Assembly (NCBI RefSeq): GCF_009557055.1
Contig: NZ_CP045649.1
Coordinates: forward strand, 2,951,501-3,015,500
Source: Nocardioides sp. dk884
GTDB lineage: Bacteria > Actinomycetota > Actinomycetes > Propionibacteriales > Nocardioidaceae
Reading direction: 5' to 3'
DNA: 64,000 nt
Shown: positions 8,689 to 16,677 of the stretch, in pieces
Position numbering within the stretch: the first letter of the stretch is position 1
Layout: each line of letters opens with the position of its first letter
Notes under the pieces: generated by a model
Seen by the model: only the letters and a program-made list of their open reading frames with translations
Databases searched by the model: none
What the model was told of the DNA's origin: nothing
Made by a program: the position numbers and the translations under genes

Positions 8689-9822
8689 ATGACGCTGCGG
8701 CCCGCCCTCGTCGGCGTGCTCGTGGTGCTGCTCGCGGCCTGCACGACGACGACCGGCGAGCCGGCCGACGATCCTCCGTCTCCGAGATCCGCGGCCGGCG
8801 CACCGACCACCGCCAGGCCGCCGGTTCCGCAGGCCCAGGCACTCCCCCAGGACTGGGAGCGCGTCCCGTGGGTCGGCGGCCGCCGTACGACGGCACCGGG
8901 GGCCGCCACGGAGCTCCCGAGCATCCTGGTCGACCCCCGGCCCGCCCGCCTGGTCCACCACCCCACCGAGCGCTGGGAGGACCGCGACGGATGGGCGGGG
9001 GAACGTCTGTTCTTCCTCGGGACCGACGACCGCTGGCGATCCCTCGACCTGGACGACCTCGGGCTGCCGAACGGCTCCTGGCCGGGACCGGACACCTACG
9101 GCGCGGGCTCGCTCTCCCACGACGGGCGGTGGTGGGCGGGCCAGGCGCACGCGGGCGTCGTGCTGCTCGACCTGCGCAGCGGCGCCGTGAGGTACGCAGC
9201 CCTCCCGCCCGGTCGCGTCCACGTCGCCCACGTGCGGTGGATCCCGGGTCGAGACGTCGTGTCCGCGAGCGCCGCACGCGGGGGGTCCTCCCGGTACGAC
9301 ACCTTCCACGTCGACACCACCGGGCGGGTGACACCGGCGCGCTACCCGGGGTGGCGCACCACGTTCGACGTCGACGGCACGCCGGTCGAGGCGACCGGCG
9401 TCGGCCGCGACCGGCTCAGGTTCACGCGCTGGCAGGGCGCCCAGGGCGCCCACGCCGAGGCGAGGATCCTCACCCCCGGCCTCGAGCTCCCGCGGCTGAT
9501 GCGCCGCTACGTCTTCCCGGTCCTCGGTCCCGGCGAGGTCGCGCTCCTGGCCGCCGCTCGCAGCTGGCCCGCCCTCGCGCCGGTGCAGGTGTGGGCGCTG
9601 GACAAGCGCACGGGCGCGATCACCGCCCGGCTGAGGGTGCCCGCGACCACCGACGTCGTCGGCTGGACCGAGGAGGGGACGCTCCGGCTGCTGCTGGAGA
9701 ACCGCCGCCTGGTCGAGTGGCACCCGAGGAGCGGCCGGGTGCAGCGGCTGCTGGAGCTGCCGGGACCCTATCCGGCCCCGGCCGAGTGGGCCGCCGCGAC
9801 CGTCGCCTTCCCGGCCGGCTGA
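8689..9822 (+). CDS. Putative lipoprotein with beta-propeller-like repeats
   Basis: The 377-residue product has a lipoprotein signal peptide ending in LLAAC (Cys18) and a Thr/Pro-rich linker to about residue 70. The rest is rich in short strand patterns such as VVLLDLRSGAVRYAAL, VWALDKRTGAITARL and LVEWHPRSGRVQRLL, which suggest WD40- or PQQ-like propeller blades. It should be anchored on the outer face of the membrane. No enzymatic motif or named family is recognised. It converges on the histidine kinase gene. Confidence 0.7.
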   Translation: MTLRPALVGVLVVLLAACTTTTGEPADDPPSPRSAAGAPTTARPPVPQAQALPQDWERVPWVGGRRTTAPGAATELPSILVDPRPARLVHHPTERWEDRDGWAGERLFFLGTDDRWRSLDLDDLGLPNGSWPGPDTYGAGSLSHDGRWWAGQAHAGVVLLDLRSGAVRYAALPPGRVHVAHVRWIPGRDVVSASAARGGSSRYDTFHVDTTGRVTPARYPGWRTTFDVDGTPVEATGVGRDRLRFTRWQGAQGAHAEARILTPGLELPRLMRRYVFPVLGPGEVALLAAARSWPALAPVQVWALDKRTGAITARLRVPATTDVVGWTEEGTLRLLLENRRLVEWHPRSGRVQRLLELPGPYPAPAEWAAATVAFPAG

Positions 9823-9840
9823 CGGCTCAAGACCACTCGC

Positions 9841-10950
9841 TCAGACCGAGGCGGTCTCGCGCCCGTCGTGCCCGCTGTAGCGCAGCCGGACCCGGAACGT
9901 GCTGCCGCGGCCCCGTTCGCTCTCCACGGCGACGGTCCCGTCGTGGGCGGCCACCAGCTTCTGCACGATCGAGAGCCCGAGGCCGGCGCCCTGCACCTGG
10001 GCGGCGACCGCGCTCGGGGTGCGGTAGAGACGCTCGAACAGGCGCGGCAGCTCCTCGGGCTCCACCCCGACGCCCGTGTCGGTCACCTGGAGCACCGGGT
10101 CGCCGTCGTGCTCGCACACCCGCACGGTGACCCGCCCGCCCGCCGGGGTGAACTTCACTGCGTTCGTCAGCAGGTTCTCCAGCACCTGCACCAGCCGGTC
10201 GTGGTCGCCGGAGACCGCCGGCACCCGCTCGGCCTCGAGGAGCAGCTCGACCCCGGCGGCGCGGGCGGCGGGGATCTGGTCGGTGACCACGTGCCCGGCC
10301 ATCGCCGCCAGGTCCATCGGGGCACGCTGCACCCGCAGCCGCTCCCCGTCGAGGAACGCCATCGTGAGCAGGTCGTCGACCAGCCGCAGCTCGCGCGCGG
10401 CGTTGCGCCGGATCACCTCGACCAGCCGGCGGGCACGGGCGCCGACCTCCTCCTCGGGCAGGTCGGCCAACAGTTCGGAGTAGCCGATGACCGAGGTCAG
10501 CGGGGTGCGCAGCTCGTGGGAGACGGTCGCGATCAGCTCGTCGCGCAGCCGGTCGGCCTCGGCCTCCATCCGGCGGCGCTCGCTGATGTCGCGCAGCGCG
10601 GCGGACACCAGCAGCCCGCTCTCGGTCTCCAGCGGGGACAGCGAGATCTCGACCGGCACCTCGTGACCGTCTCGGTGGACGGCGCACAGCTGGAGCGAGG
10701 AGCTCATCGGCCGCGCGCTCGGATGGCGCACGAAACCCTCGCGCCGGTGGGGGTGCGTCGCACGAAAGCGCATCGGGACGAGCACCTCGACCGGTTGGCC
10801 GACCAGCTCCTCGCGACGATGGCCGAGCACCCGCTCGACCTGGCGGTTGACCAGCACGATCGTGCCGTCCGCGTCGACGATCACCGTCGGGTCGGGCGCC
10901 GCGTCGAGCAGCTCCCGGAACAGCCCACTCTTGAGCTCGGGCCGATGCAC
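9841..10950 (-). CDS. PAS-domain sensor histidine kinase (orphan)
   Basis: The 369-residue kinase has no membrane helix and is probably cytosolic. A PAS domain spans about residues 10-125 (DAAPDPTVIVDADGTIVLVN; ends in the PAC segment LRDISERRRMEAE). The HisKA domain carries ATVSHELRTPL with the phospho-accepting His145. The ATPase domain has ENLLTNAVKFTP, DTGVGV and GAGLGLSIV. No response regulator gene is adjacent; an orphan receiver is at 30768. The GTG at 10948-10950 is chosen from the TACGCT hexamer 7 bases upstream; an open frame continues further upstream without homology. Confidence 0.88.
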   Translation of the reverse strand: MHRPELKSGLFRELLDAAPDPTVIVDADGTIVLVNRQVERVLGHRREELVGQPVEVLVPMRFRATHPHRREGFVRHPSARPMSSSLQLCAVHRDGHEVPVEISLSPLETESGLLVSAALRDISERRRMEAEADRLRDELIATVSHELRTPLTSVIGYSELLADLPEEEVGARARRLVEVIRRNAARELRLVDDLLTMAFLDGERLRVQRAPMDLAAMAGHVVTDQIPAARAAGVELLLEAERVPAVSGDHDRLVQVLENLLTNAVKFTPAGGRVTVRVCEHDGDPVLQVTDTGVGVEPEELPRLFERLYRTPSAVAAQVQGAGLGLSIVQKLVAAHDGTVAVESERGRGSTFRVRLRYSGHDGRETASV

Positions 10951-10957
10951 GCGGGGA

Positions 10958-10963
10958 AGCGTA
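10958..10963 (-). promoter_or_regulatory. -10 element of the PAS kinase gene
   Basis: TACGCT on the minus strand, 7 bases before the GTG; leaderless transcript expected and start choice supported. Confidence 0.45.
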
Positions 10964-11006
10964 CGTGCTCGGGGGTAATACCGCTCCGGGCGGGGCCGGG
11001 CGGGGC

Positions 11007-11912
11007 TCAGTCGACGAGTCCGGCGACCTCCTCGGCGCACCCCCAGGCGAGGGTGACACCTGCGCCGCCGTGGCCGTAGCAGTGGACCACCCGCCCGACC
11101 CGCTCCAGGCGCACGGTCGGTCGCACCGGACGCAGCCCGACCCGGTGACGCAGCACCCGGGCGCCCACCAGCTCCGGCACGAGCGCGGTCGCGCGCCGCA
11201 GGATCGACTCCGCGACGACGGGGTCCGGGGTGCGGCTCCAGACGCCCTCCTCATCGGTGCCGCCGAGGATGATCTCGCGCTCGCGCGGCACGACGTACGT
11301 CGGTCCGGCGGCGTCGAGCCACCACTCCTCCAGGCCGACCTGCTCGACGTGGACCACCTGGCCCCGCACCGGCTCGACCGCCTTGTCAGCGGCGAGCAGC
11401 CGGGTGCCGATCCCGGCGCAGTCGACCACGACGTCGGCGCCGGTGGGCAGCGCGGCGAGGTTGAGGCGGGTGATCGTGCCGCCGAGCTCGGCCACCCGCG
11501 CGGTGAGCCAGCGCAGGTGCACCGGCATGTCGACCACCGGCGCCACGAACGACCAGCCGCCGGCGTACCCGGGCGGCAGCGCGCGCGGCGCCTCCAGGAG
11601 GGGGACCGCGCTCGCCCACCACGGCGACCCGGCCGCCTCCCGCAGCACCTCGGTCCCCCGCCGCAGGCGTACGCCGGCGTCCGGCTCGTCCACGGCCAGG
11701 CCGGCGAGCACCTCCCGGGAGCGGGCGGCCCAGGCGGTGACCCGGTCCTGCGGCAGCGCCCGATAGGGGTACCACAGCGCCGCGGCGATCGCCGACGTCG
11801 TCTCCAGCGGGAGGTCGCGCGCCACGACGTCCACGCGGTGCCCCGCCTCGAGCAGCCGCACGGCCGCCGTCAGGCCGATCACCCCGGCCCCCACCACGAT
11901 CACCCGGCTCAC
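11007..11912 (-). CDS. FAD-dependent oxidoreductase, D-amino-acid-oxidase-like
   Basis: The 301-residue flavoprotein begins with the FAD-binding dinucleotide fold VIVVGAGVIGLTAAVRLLEAG. Later marks match D-amino acid oxidase: YVVPRER, a central HRVGLRPVRPTVRLE with the substrate-carboxylate arginine, and the C-terminal HCYGHGGAGVTLAWG that closes the FAD site. It would convert D-amino acids to 2-oxo acids with hydrogen peroxide and ammonia. The GTG at 11910-11912 has a GGAGGTG Shine-Dalgarno 5-8 bases upstream, which decides it over the longer open frame. Substrate range is uncertain. Confidence 0.85.
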   Translation of the reverse strand: MSRVIVVGAGVIGLTAAVRLLEAGHRVDVVARDLPLETTSAIAAALWYPYRALPQDRVTAWAARSREVLAGLAVDEPDAGVRLRRGTEVLREAAGSPWWASAVPLLEAPRALPPGYAGGWSFVAPVVDMPVHLRWLTARVAELGGTITRLNLAALPTGADVVVDCAGIGTRLLAADKAVEPVRGQVVHVEQVGLEEWWLDAAGPTYVVPREREIILGGTDEEGVWSRTPDPVVAESILRRATALVPELVGARVLRHRVGLRPVRPTVRLERVGRVVHCYGHGGAGVTLAWGCAEEVAGLVD

Positions 11913-12036
11913 GCGCACCTCCGACTCGTCTCGCTCTGACCTGGGGCGCCTTCCGGGGCCCGTCACGAGGCAGTGTCGCGCATCGAGGAGACGCGGGTCA
12001 CACCGCGCCGCCCTGGGACGCGGTGGTTGCTTGACA

Positions 12037-12042
12037 TATTTT
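12037..12042 (+). promoter_or_regulatory. -10 element of the hydrolase-like gene
   Basis: TATTTT lies 6 bases before the ATG at 12049, in an unusually AT-rich patch for this DNA; leaderless transcript expected. Confidence 0.45.
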
Positions 12043-12048
12043 CACCGC

Positions 12049-13101
12049 ATGTCGCCTCGCCTGCTGTGCGCCCTCGCGCTCGTCCTCGGCCTCGGTGTCT
12101 CGGCGCCCGCGGCGACCGCCGCCCCGACCGCCGCCCCGGACCCTCGGCCGGGGACCACCCGCGTGGTCTCACGCCCGGTGGTCTTCGAGCTGGACCACGG
12201 CACCAGTGCGGTGGGCTGCTCGGCGGACGGCCGGCTGCACCAGGTGCGCGGCCGGCTGGTCGGGCCGCGCGACGCGGTCCTCGGCCGGGCCGGGACGGTG
12301 CGCCTCAACGTCTTGGTGCACGGCGTCGCCACCGCCGGTTGGGCCTGGCACCTGCGCGAGCGCCCCGCACACGACTACGCCACCCGCCTGGGCCGGCACG
12401 GCGAGCTGTCGCTGGTGCTCGACCGGCTCGGGTACGGCGCCAGCCCGCTCGAGAACGGCGCCGCGACCTGCCTGTCCGCGCAGTCCAGCATGCTGCACCA
12501 GGTGGTCCAGCACGTCCGCAGCGGGAACTACTCCTTCGTCCGGGGCGAGGGGTCGCCCAGTCGCGCGGCCTCGGTGGTGCTGCACGGGCACGGCACCGGC
12601 GCGATGCTGGCGCAGCTGGAGGCGGGCAACCACGACGACGTCGACGGCCTGGTGCTGATGTCCTTCGGCGCCGCCACCACCTCCCCCGCGCGCCGCGAGC
12701 TGGGCAGGCTCGTGGGCGCCTGCCTGCACGAGGACCGCGTCGGGGTCGGGACGACGGCGGCCGAGTACCGCTCGCTCCTGCTCGCCTCGGCGGCGCCGGG
12801 CGTGCGGAAGGCAGCGCTGCGCCGCCGGGCCGAGGCGCCGTGCGGCGAGGTCACCAGCATCGCCAGAGGGCGGGTGCAGGCCGCATTGGCCGGCCACTCG
12901 GTCGACGCCCCGGTGCTGCTGATGCGCGGCTCGCGAGACGCGCTCGTCTCCGGCGCCGCGGTGCGCTCGCAGTCCGCGGCGTACCCCCGCGGGGTGGAGG
13001 TCACGACGCGCACGGTCCACGGTGCGGGCAGCCTGCTGCCGCTGGAGCGTCAGGCCCCGCAGGTACGGCGCACGGTGCTGCGCTGGCTGCGCGCGCTCTG
13101 A
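12049..13101 (+). CDS. Secreted alpha/beta-hydrolase-fold protein lacking the nucleophile
   Basis: The 350-residue protein starts with a signal peptide (LLCALALVLGLGVSAPAATA). The mature part resembles an alpha/beta hydrolase: oxyanion-loop-like LNVLVHGVATAGWAW, then LDRLGYGASP. At the nucleophile elbow, where G-x-S-x-G is expected, it reads VVLHGHGTGAML, with glycine in the serine position. A later aspartate loop (VLLMRGSRDALVSG) and a histidine (TVHGAGSLLPLE) remain. It is therefore probably a non-catalytic or altered relative. ATG at 12049 is supported by the TATTTT hexamer 6 bases upstream. Confidence 0.75.
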   Translation: MSPRLLCALALVLGLGVSAPAATAAPTAAPDPRPGTTRVVSRPVVFELDHGTSAVGCSADGRLHQVRGRLVGPRDAVLGRAGTVRLNVLVHGVATAGWAWHLRERPAHDYATRLGRHGELSLVLDRLGYGASPLENGAATCLSAQSSMLHQVVQHVRSGNYSFVRGEGSPSRAASVVLHGHGTGAMLAQLEAGNHDDVDGLVLMSFGAATTSPARRELGRLVGACLHEDRVGVGTTAAEYRSLLLASAAPGVRKAALRRRAEAPCGEVTSIARGRVQAALAGHSVDAPVLLMRGSRDALVSGAAVRSQSAAYPRGVEVTTRTVHGAGSLLPLERQAPQVRRTVLRWLRAL

Positions 13102-13135
13102 GCCGCGGTCGATCAGCGCAGCCCCGCGCCGCGGG

Positions 13136-13660
13136 TCAGGCGCCGGCGATGCGCGGCGCAGTCGGGTCGGCGTCGCCGCCGCCCTGCTCGCGTGCGACGT
13201 AGTCCTCGAGGTCCTCGACGTCGTCGCGGTTGCGGATCGCCACGGCCAGCAGGTCCGACATCGTCGCGACCTCCTCGACCTGCTCCTTGATGAACCACTG
13301 CATGAACTGCTCGGAGGCGAAGTCGTGCTCCTCGCGGGCGACGCGCAGCAGGTCGTTGATCTGCTCGCTGACCCGCTTCTCCTGCTCCAGGGCAAGCCGG
13401 ATCGGCGCGACGACGTCCTCGAAGTGCGCGACCGGCGCCTCGGCGCCGGGGATCTCGACCTCCGCGTCGGTGTCGAGGAGGTACTGCACCATCATCATCG
13501 CGTGGTCGCGCTCCTCGAGCGCCTGGGCGTAGAAGAACGCGGCCATGCGCGGCATCGTCAGCGCGTCGTAGTGCACCGCGCAGGCGAGGTACTGGTTGTG
13601 GGCGGCGAACTCGTTGCCGATCTGGGCGTTGAGCTGCGCGGCGAAACGGGGGGCGACCAT
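13136..13660 (-). CDS. Ferritin
   Basis: The 174-residue four-helix protein is a non-haem ferritin (Ftn type) that oxidises and stores iron in a 24-subunit shell. Ferroxidase ligands are visible: E17 region in NAQIGNEFAAHNQYLA, the EERDHAMMM segment with ExxH, and EQVEEVATMSDLL. No haem-binding Met of bacterioferritin is evident. ATG at 13658-13660 has a CAGGAG Shine-Dalgarno. The small four-cysteine gene lies 54 bases upstream on the same strand behind an IdeR-like box, so iron control is likely. Confidence 0.92.
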   Translation of the reverse strand: MVAPRFAAQLNAQIGNEFAAHNQYLACAVHYDALTMPRMAAFFYAQALEERDHAMMMVQYLLDTDAEVEIPGAEAPVAHFEDVVAPIRLALEQEKRVSEQINDLLRVAREEHDFASEQFMQWFIKEQVEEVATMSDLLAVAIRNRDDVEDLEDYVAREQGGGDADPTAPRIAGA

Positions 13661-13714
13661 CAGTGGCTCCTGGGTGGAGGGGGACTCGGGAGGAGGCCGC
13701 CACGAGCAGAGCGC

Positions 13715-13924
13715 TCAGGCGACCTCGGCAAGCTTCTTCTTGGTGACCTTCTTGCCGTCAACCCGCACGAGCTTGCGCTTCTTGACCGTATACCCCGCCG
13801 GCAGCGTGCCCTCCTTCAGCATCCGCAGCGGGCAGCGCCCGCACTTGGACTTGGACTCGCAGCACTCCAGCTTCGGAAGCTTGCGGACCTCCTTGGAGGG
13901 GTCCTTCGCCTTGCCCTTCGCCAT
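13715..13924 (-). CDS. Small basic four-cysteine protein next to ferritin
   Basis: The 69-residue protein is lysine-rich and carries a compact cysteine cluster CCESKSKCGRC (C21, C22, C28, C31), followed by PLRMLKEGTLPAGYTVKKRK. The cluster could bind zinc, iron or an Fe-S centre. I do not recognise a named family. It lies upstream of ferritin on the same strand, with a strong IdeR-like box in front, so a role in iron handling or ferritin iron release is a reasonable guess by analogy to Bfd, whose cysteine spacing is different. ATG at 13922-13924 is supported by TAGCGT 7 bases upstream. Confidence 0.8.
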   Translation of the reverse strand: MAKGKAKDPSKEVRKLPKLECCESKSKCGRCPLRMLKEGTLPAGYTVKKRKLVRVDGKKVTKKKLAEVA

Positions 13925-13931
13925 GACCCGC

Positions 13932-13937
13932 ACGCTA
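13932..13937 (-). promoter_or_regulatory. -10 element of the four-cysteine/ferritin unit
   Basis: TAGCGT on the minus strand, 7 bases before the ATG at 13924; leaderless transcript expected. Confidence 0.45.
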
Positions 13938-13948
13938 GCAGCATTCCC

Positions 13949-13967
13949 TTAGGTATGCCTTACCTAT
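13949..13967 (-). promoter_or_regulatory. IdeR/DtxR-type iron box
   Basis: TTAGGTATGCCTTACCTAT matches the known 19-base IdeR consensus (TWAGGTWAGSCTWACCTWA) at 17 of 19 positions and is palindromic. It begins 11 bases upstream of the TAGCGT -10 element, covering the -35 region of the four-cysteine gene. Confidence 0.75.
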
Positions 13968-14001
13968 GCCGGACTATTTTCCGGGCGCCCCGGCCGGGGC
14001 C

Positions 14002-16023
14002 TCAGTCCAGGCCGTGGGCCCGGCGGATGACGTCGACGATGCCGCCCATGATCTCGGTGAGCCCGAAGTCCTTCGGCGTGTAGACGCCCGCGACGCCGAG
14101 CTCGCGCAGCCGGCGCCCGTCGGAGTCGGGGATGATCCCGCCGACGATCACCGGCACGTCCTCGGCCCCGGCCTCTCGCAGCCCGTCGAGCACCGCCGGC
14201 ACCAGCTCCATGTGCGAGCCGGACAGGATCGAGAGGCCCACGCAGTGCACGTCCTCGGCCACGGCCGCGCCGACGATCTGCTCCGGGGTCAGCCGGATGC
14301 CCTGGTAGACCACCTCGAACCCCGCGTCGCGCGCGCGTACGGCGACCTGCTCGGCGCCGTTGCTGTGCCCGTCGAGGCCGGGCTTGCCGACCAGCAGCCG
14401 CAACCGGCCGCCGAGCTCCTCGCCGGTGGCCCGCACCCGCTCCCGGACGGCGGCGAGGTCGGCGCCCGGGGATGCCACCCCGACCGCCCCGCTGACCCCG
14501 GTGGGAGCGCGGAACTCGCCGAACACCTCGCGCAGGGTGCCGGCCCACTCCCCCGTGGTGGCACCGGCGCGCGCCGCGACCAGCGTGGCCGCCATCAGGT
14601 TCGCGTCGGTCTTCGCGGCGGCCGCGAGCGCGTCCAGGGCGCGGGCGACCTCCGCCTCGTCGCGCTCGGCCTTCCAGGCCGTCACGCTGTCGATCGCCGA
14701 CTGCTCGGCGGCCGGGTCGGCCGCCATGATCGCCGCGTCCAGGTCCGCGGTCAGCGGCGAGGGCTCGGTGGTCTCGTAGCAGTTGACCCCGACGATGCGC
14801 TCCTCGCCGGACTCGATGCGCGCACGCCGGGCCGCGTGGCTGGCGACCAGTGCCTGCTTCATGTAGCCGGACTCGACCGCCGCGACGGCGCCGCCCATCT
14901 CCTGCACCCGCTCGATCTCCGCGCGGGCGCCCTCGACGAGCTCGGCCACCTTGGCCTCGATCACGTGGGAGCCCTCGAAGATGTCGTCGTACTCCAGCAG
15001 GTCGGACTCGACGGCGAGCACCTGCTGCAGCCGCAGCGACCACTGCTGGTCCCAGGGGCGCGGCAGACCGAGCGCCTCGTTCCAGGCAGGCAGCTGCAGC
15101 GCGCGCGCACGCGCGTTCTTCGACAGCGTCACGCCCAGCATCTCCAGCACGATGCGCTGCACGTTGTTCTCCGGCTGCGCCTCGGTGAGGCCGAGGGAGT
15201 TCACCTGCACGCCGTAGCGGAAGCGGCGCATCTTCGGGTCCGTGACGCCGTAGCGCTCTGCGGTGATCTCCTCCCACAGCTGCACGAAGGCGCGCATCTT
15301 GCAGGTCTCCTCGATGAACCGCACGCCTGCGTTCACGAAGAACGAGATGCGCCCGACGACCTTCTCGAAATCATCCTCCGAGACCTGCCCGGACGCCTTC
15401 ACCGCATCCAGCACGGCAATCGCGGTGCACAGCGAGTACGCCAGCTCCTGCGTCGGCGTCGCGCCGGCCTCCTGCAGGTGGTAGCTGCAGATGTTGATCG
15501 GGTTCCACTTCGGGATCTGGTGGACCGTGTAGGCGATCATGTCGCTGATCAGGCGCAGGGAGTGCTCGGGGCCGAAGACGTAGGTGCCCCGGGAGAGGTA
15601 CTCCTTGATGATGTCGTTCTGGGTCGTGCCGGCCAGCTGGGCGGCGACGTCCTCGGGCGACAGGTCGGGGTTCTGCTCCTCCGCGACGACCTGGTACATC
15701 GCCAGCAACCACATGGCCGTGGCGTTGATCGTCATCGAGGTGTTCATCTCGGTGAGAGGGATGGAGTCGAAGAGCTTGCGCATCTCACCCAGGTGCGGGA
15801 CCGGTACGCCGACCTTGCCGACCTCACCGCGCGCCAGCGGGTCGGTCGGGTCGTAGCCGGTCTGCGTGGGCAGGTCGAAGGCGACCGACAGCCCGGTCTG
15901 GCCCTTCGCGAGATTGGTCCGGTACAGCGCGTTGGAGGCCTCGGCAGTGGAGTGGCCGGCGTAGGTCCGCATCACCCACGGGCGGTCCTTCGCGGGACGA
16001 TCCGGGCTGTGGTTCTCGCTCAT
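14002..16023 (-). CDS. ecm: Methylmalonyl-CoA mutase family protein, ethylmalonyl-CoA mutase type
   Basis: The 673-residue enzyme is an adenosylcobalamin mutase with substrate and B12 domains in one chain. The TIM barrel opens with RTYAGHSTAEASNALYR and LSVAFDLPTQTGYD; the LPTQTGYD wording and single-chain length fit ethylmalonyl-CoA mutase (MeaA) rather than classical methylmalonyl-CoA mutase, which has a DLATHRGYD-type loop. The C-terminal B12 domain has GLDGHSNGAEQVA, the DxHxxG cobalt-histidine motif. Ethylmalonyl-CoA mutase interconverts ethylmalonyl- and methylsuccinyl-CoA in acetate and butyrate assimilation. No crotonyl-CoA carboxylase/reductase gene is nearby. PduO, which makes its cofactor, is 650 bases away. 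Confidence 0.88.
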   Translation of the reverse strand: MSENHSPDRPAKDRPWVMRTYAGHSTAEASNALYRTNLAKGQTGLSVAFDLPTQTGYDPTDPLARGEVGKVGVPVPHLGEMRKLFDSIPLTEMNTSMTINATAMWLLAMYQVVAEEQNPDLSPEDVAAQLAGTTQNDIIKEYLSRGTYVFGPEHSLRLISDMIAYTVHQIPKWNPINICSYHLQEAGATPTQELAYSLCTAIAVLDAVKASGQVSEDDFEKVVGRISFFVNAGVRFIEETCKMRAFVQLWEEITAERYGVTDPKMRRFRYGVQVNSLGLTEAQPENNVQRIVLEMLGVTLSKNARARALQLPAWNEALGLPRPWDQQWSLRLQQVLAVESDLLEYDDIFEGSHVIEAKVAELVEGARAEIERVQEMGGAVAAVESGYMKQALVASHAARRARIESGEERIVGVNCYETTEPSPLTADLDAAIMAADPAAEQSAIDSVTAWKAERDEAEVARALDALAAAAKTDANLMAATLVAARAGATTGEWAGTLREVFGEFRAPTGVSGAVGVASPGADLAAVRERVRATGEELGGRLRLLVGKPGLDGHSNGAEQVAVRARDAGFEVVYQGIRLTPEQIVGAAVAEDVHCVGLSILSGSHMELVPAVLDGLREAGAEDVPVIVGGIIPDSDGRRLRELGVAGVYTPKDFGLTEIMGGIVDVIRRAHGLD

Positions 16024-16028
16024 GGGGG

Positions 16029-16052
16029 AAGGGTAGGGCGCGACCTACCCTT
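16029..16052. promoter_or_regulatory. Inverted-repeat operator over the ecm promoter
   Basis: AAGGGTAGG and CCTACCCTT form perfect nine-base arms around GCGCGA. On the minus strand the right part gives TACCCT, a -10 element 6 bases before the ecm ATG, with TTACCA 17 bases further upstream as a -35. A repressor bound here would block ecm. No candidate regulator gene is adjacent. Confidence 0.45.
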
Positions 16053-16308
16053 TGGTAACTACCTGTGGCCTTCCCGACATTCTCGCCACCCGTCTGGACA
16101 TCGCCGTCGATCCCGGGGCCGGAAGCGCATGCCCGGACGGTCTTCGGGAGAAGGGTCCGGCACCGGGTGCGCTCATTTCATAGATACGCAATGCAGGAAA
16201 TAGCGGCCCGGCGTGCAACCAAATAGTGCCGCGAGGCGTCATTCTCGGTGAAGGAACTCACCACGGGCGCTAGCGGGGCGCATTTCTCGGGAGACGGGCG
16301 AAGAAAAG

Positions 16309-16623
16309 ATGGAGATCCACTCAGACGGACCGGCTCTCGTGCTCAGCGGCGATTTCGACGTGCGCAGCACCAGCGTGGTCCGCCAGGCGCTCTACGCCCA
16401 CCTCGACGCGCGTGGCGAGGGCGAGGTCGTCGTCGACCTCACCGACGTGCACGTCGTGGACCTGACCGCGCTGAAGGTGCTGGCCCTCGCCAGCCGACGC
16501 GCCCACGAGGACCACGGCCAGCAGCTCGTCCTGCGCGGCTGTGGCCCCGCCGTGCGCCGGATGCTGCACAAGAGCCGCCTGATCCGCGTCCTCGAGGTCG
16601 AGCGCACCGCGATCCCCGCCTGA
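16309..16623 (+). CDS. STAS-domain protein (anti-sigma factor antagonist type)
   Basis: The 104-residue protein is a single STAS domain: LVLSGDFDVRSTSVVRQAL, then VVVDLTDVHVVDLTALKVLALASRRA, with a threonine (DLTALK) near the place where anti-anti-sigma factors carry their phosphorylated serine or threonine. It may release a sigma factor by binding an RsbW-type kinase; the RsbW-like gene at 51215 is a possible partner but is far away. ATG at 16309 has a purine-rich Shine-Dalgarno (GAAGAAAAG). The 285-base gap before it is unusually AT-rich for this window. Confidence 0.85.
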   Translation: MEIHSDGPALVLSGDFDVRSTSVVRQALYAHLDARGEGEVVVDLTDVHVVDLTALKVLALASRRAHEDHGQQLVLRGCGPAVRRMLHKSRLIRVLEVERTAIPA

Positions 16624-16665
16624 GCGAGGCCGCCCCACCGGGCCGGGGCCCGCGCCCACGGGCAC

Positions 16666-16671
16666 TAGCCT
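16666..16671 (+). promoter_or_regulatory. -10 element of the adenosyltransferase gene
   Basis: TAGCCT lies 6 bases before the ATG at 16678; leaderless transcript expected. Confidence 0.45.
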
Positions 16672-16677
16672 CATGCC

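Noticed and set aside
16024-16308. Cobalamin riboswitch before the B12 genes
   Set aside because: No B12-box-like sequence or multi-stem leader is visible before ecm or PduO, and PduO appears leaderless.
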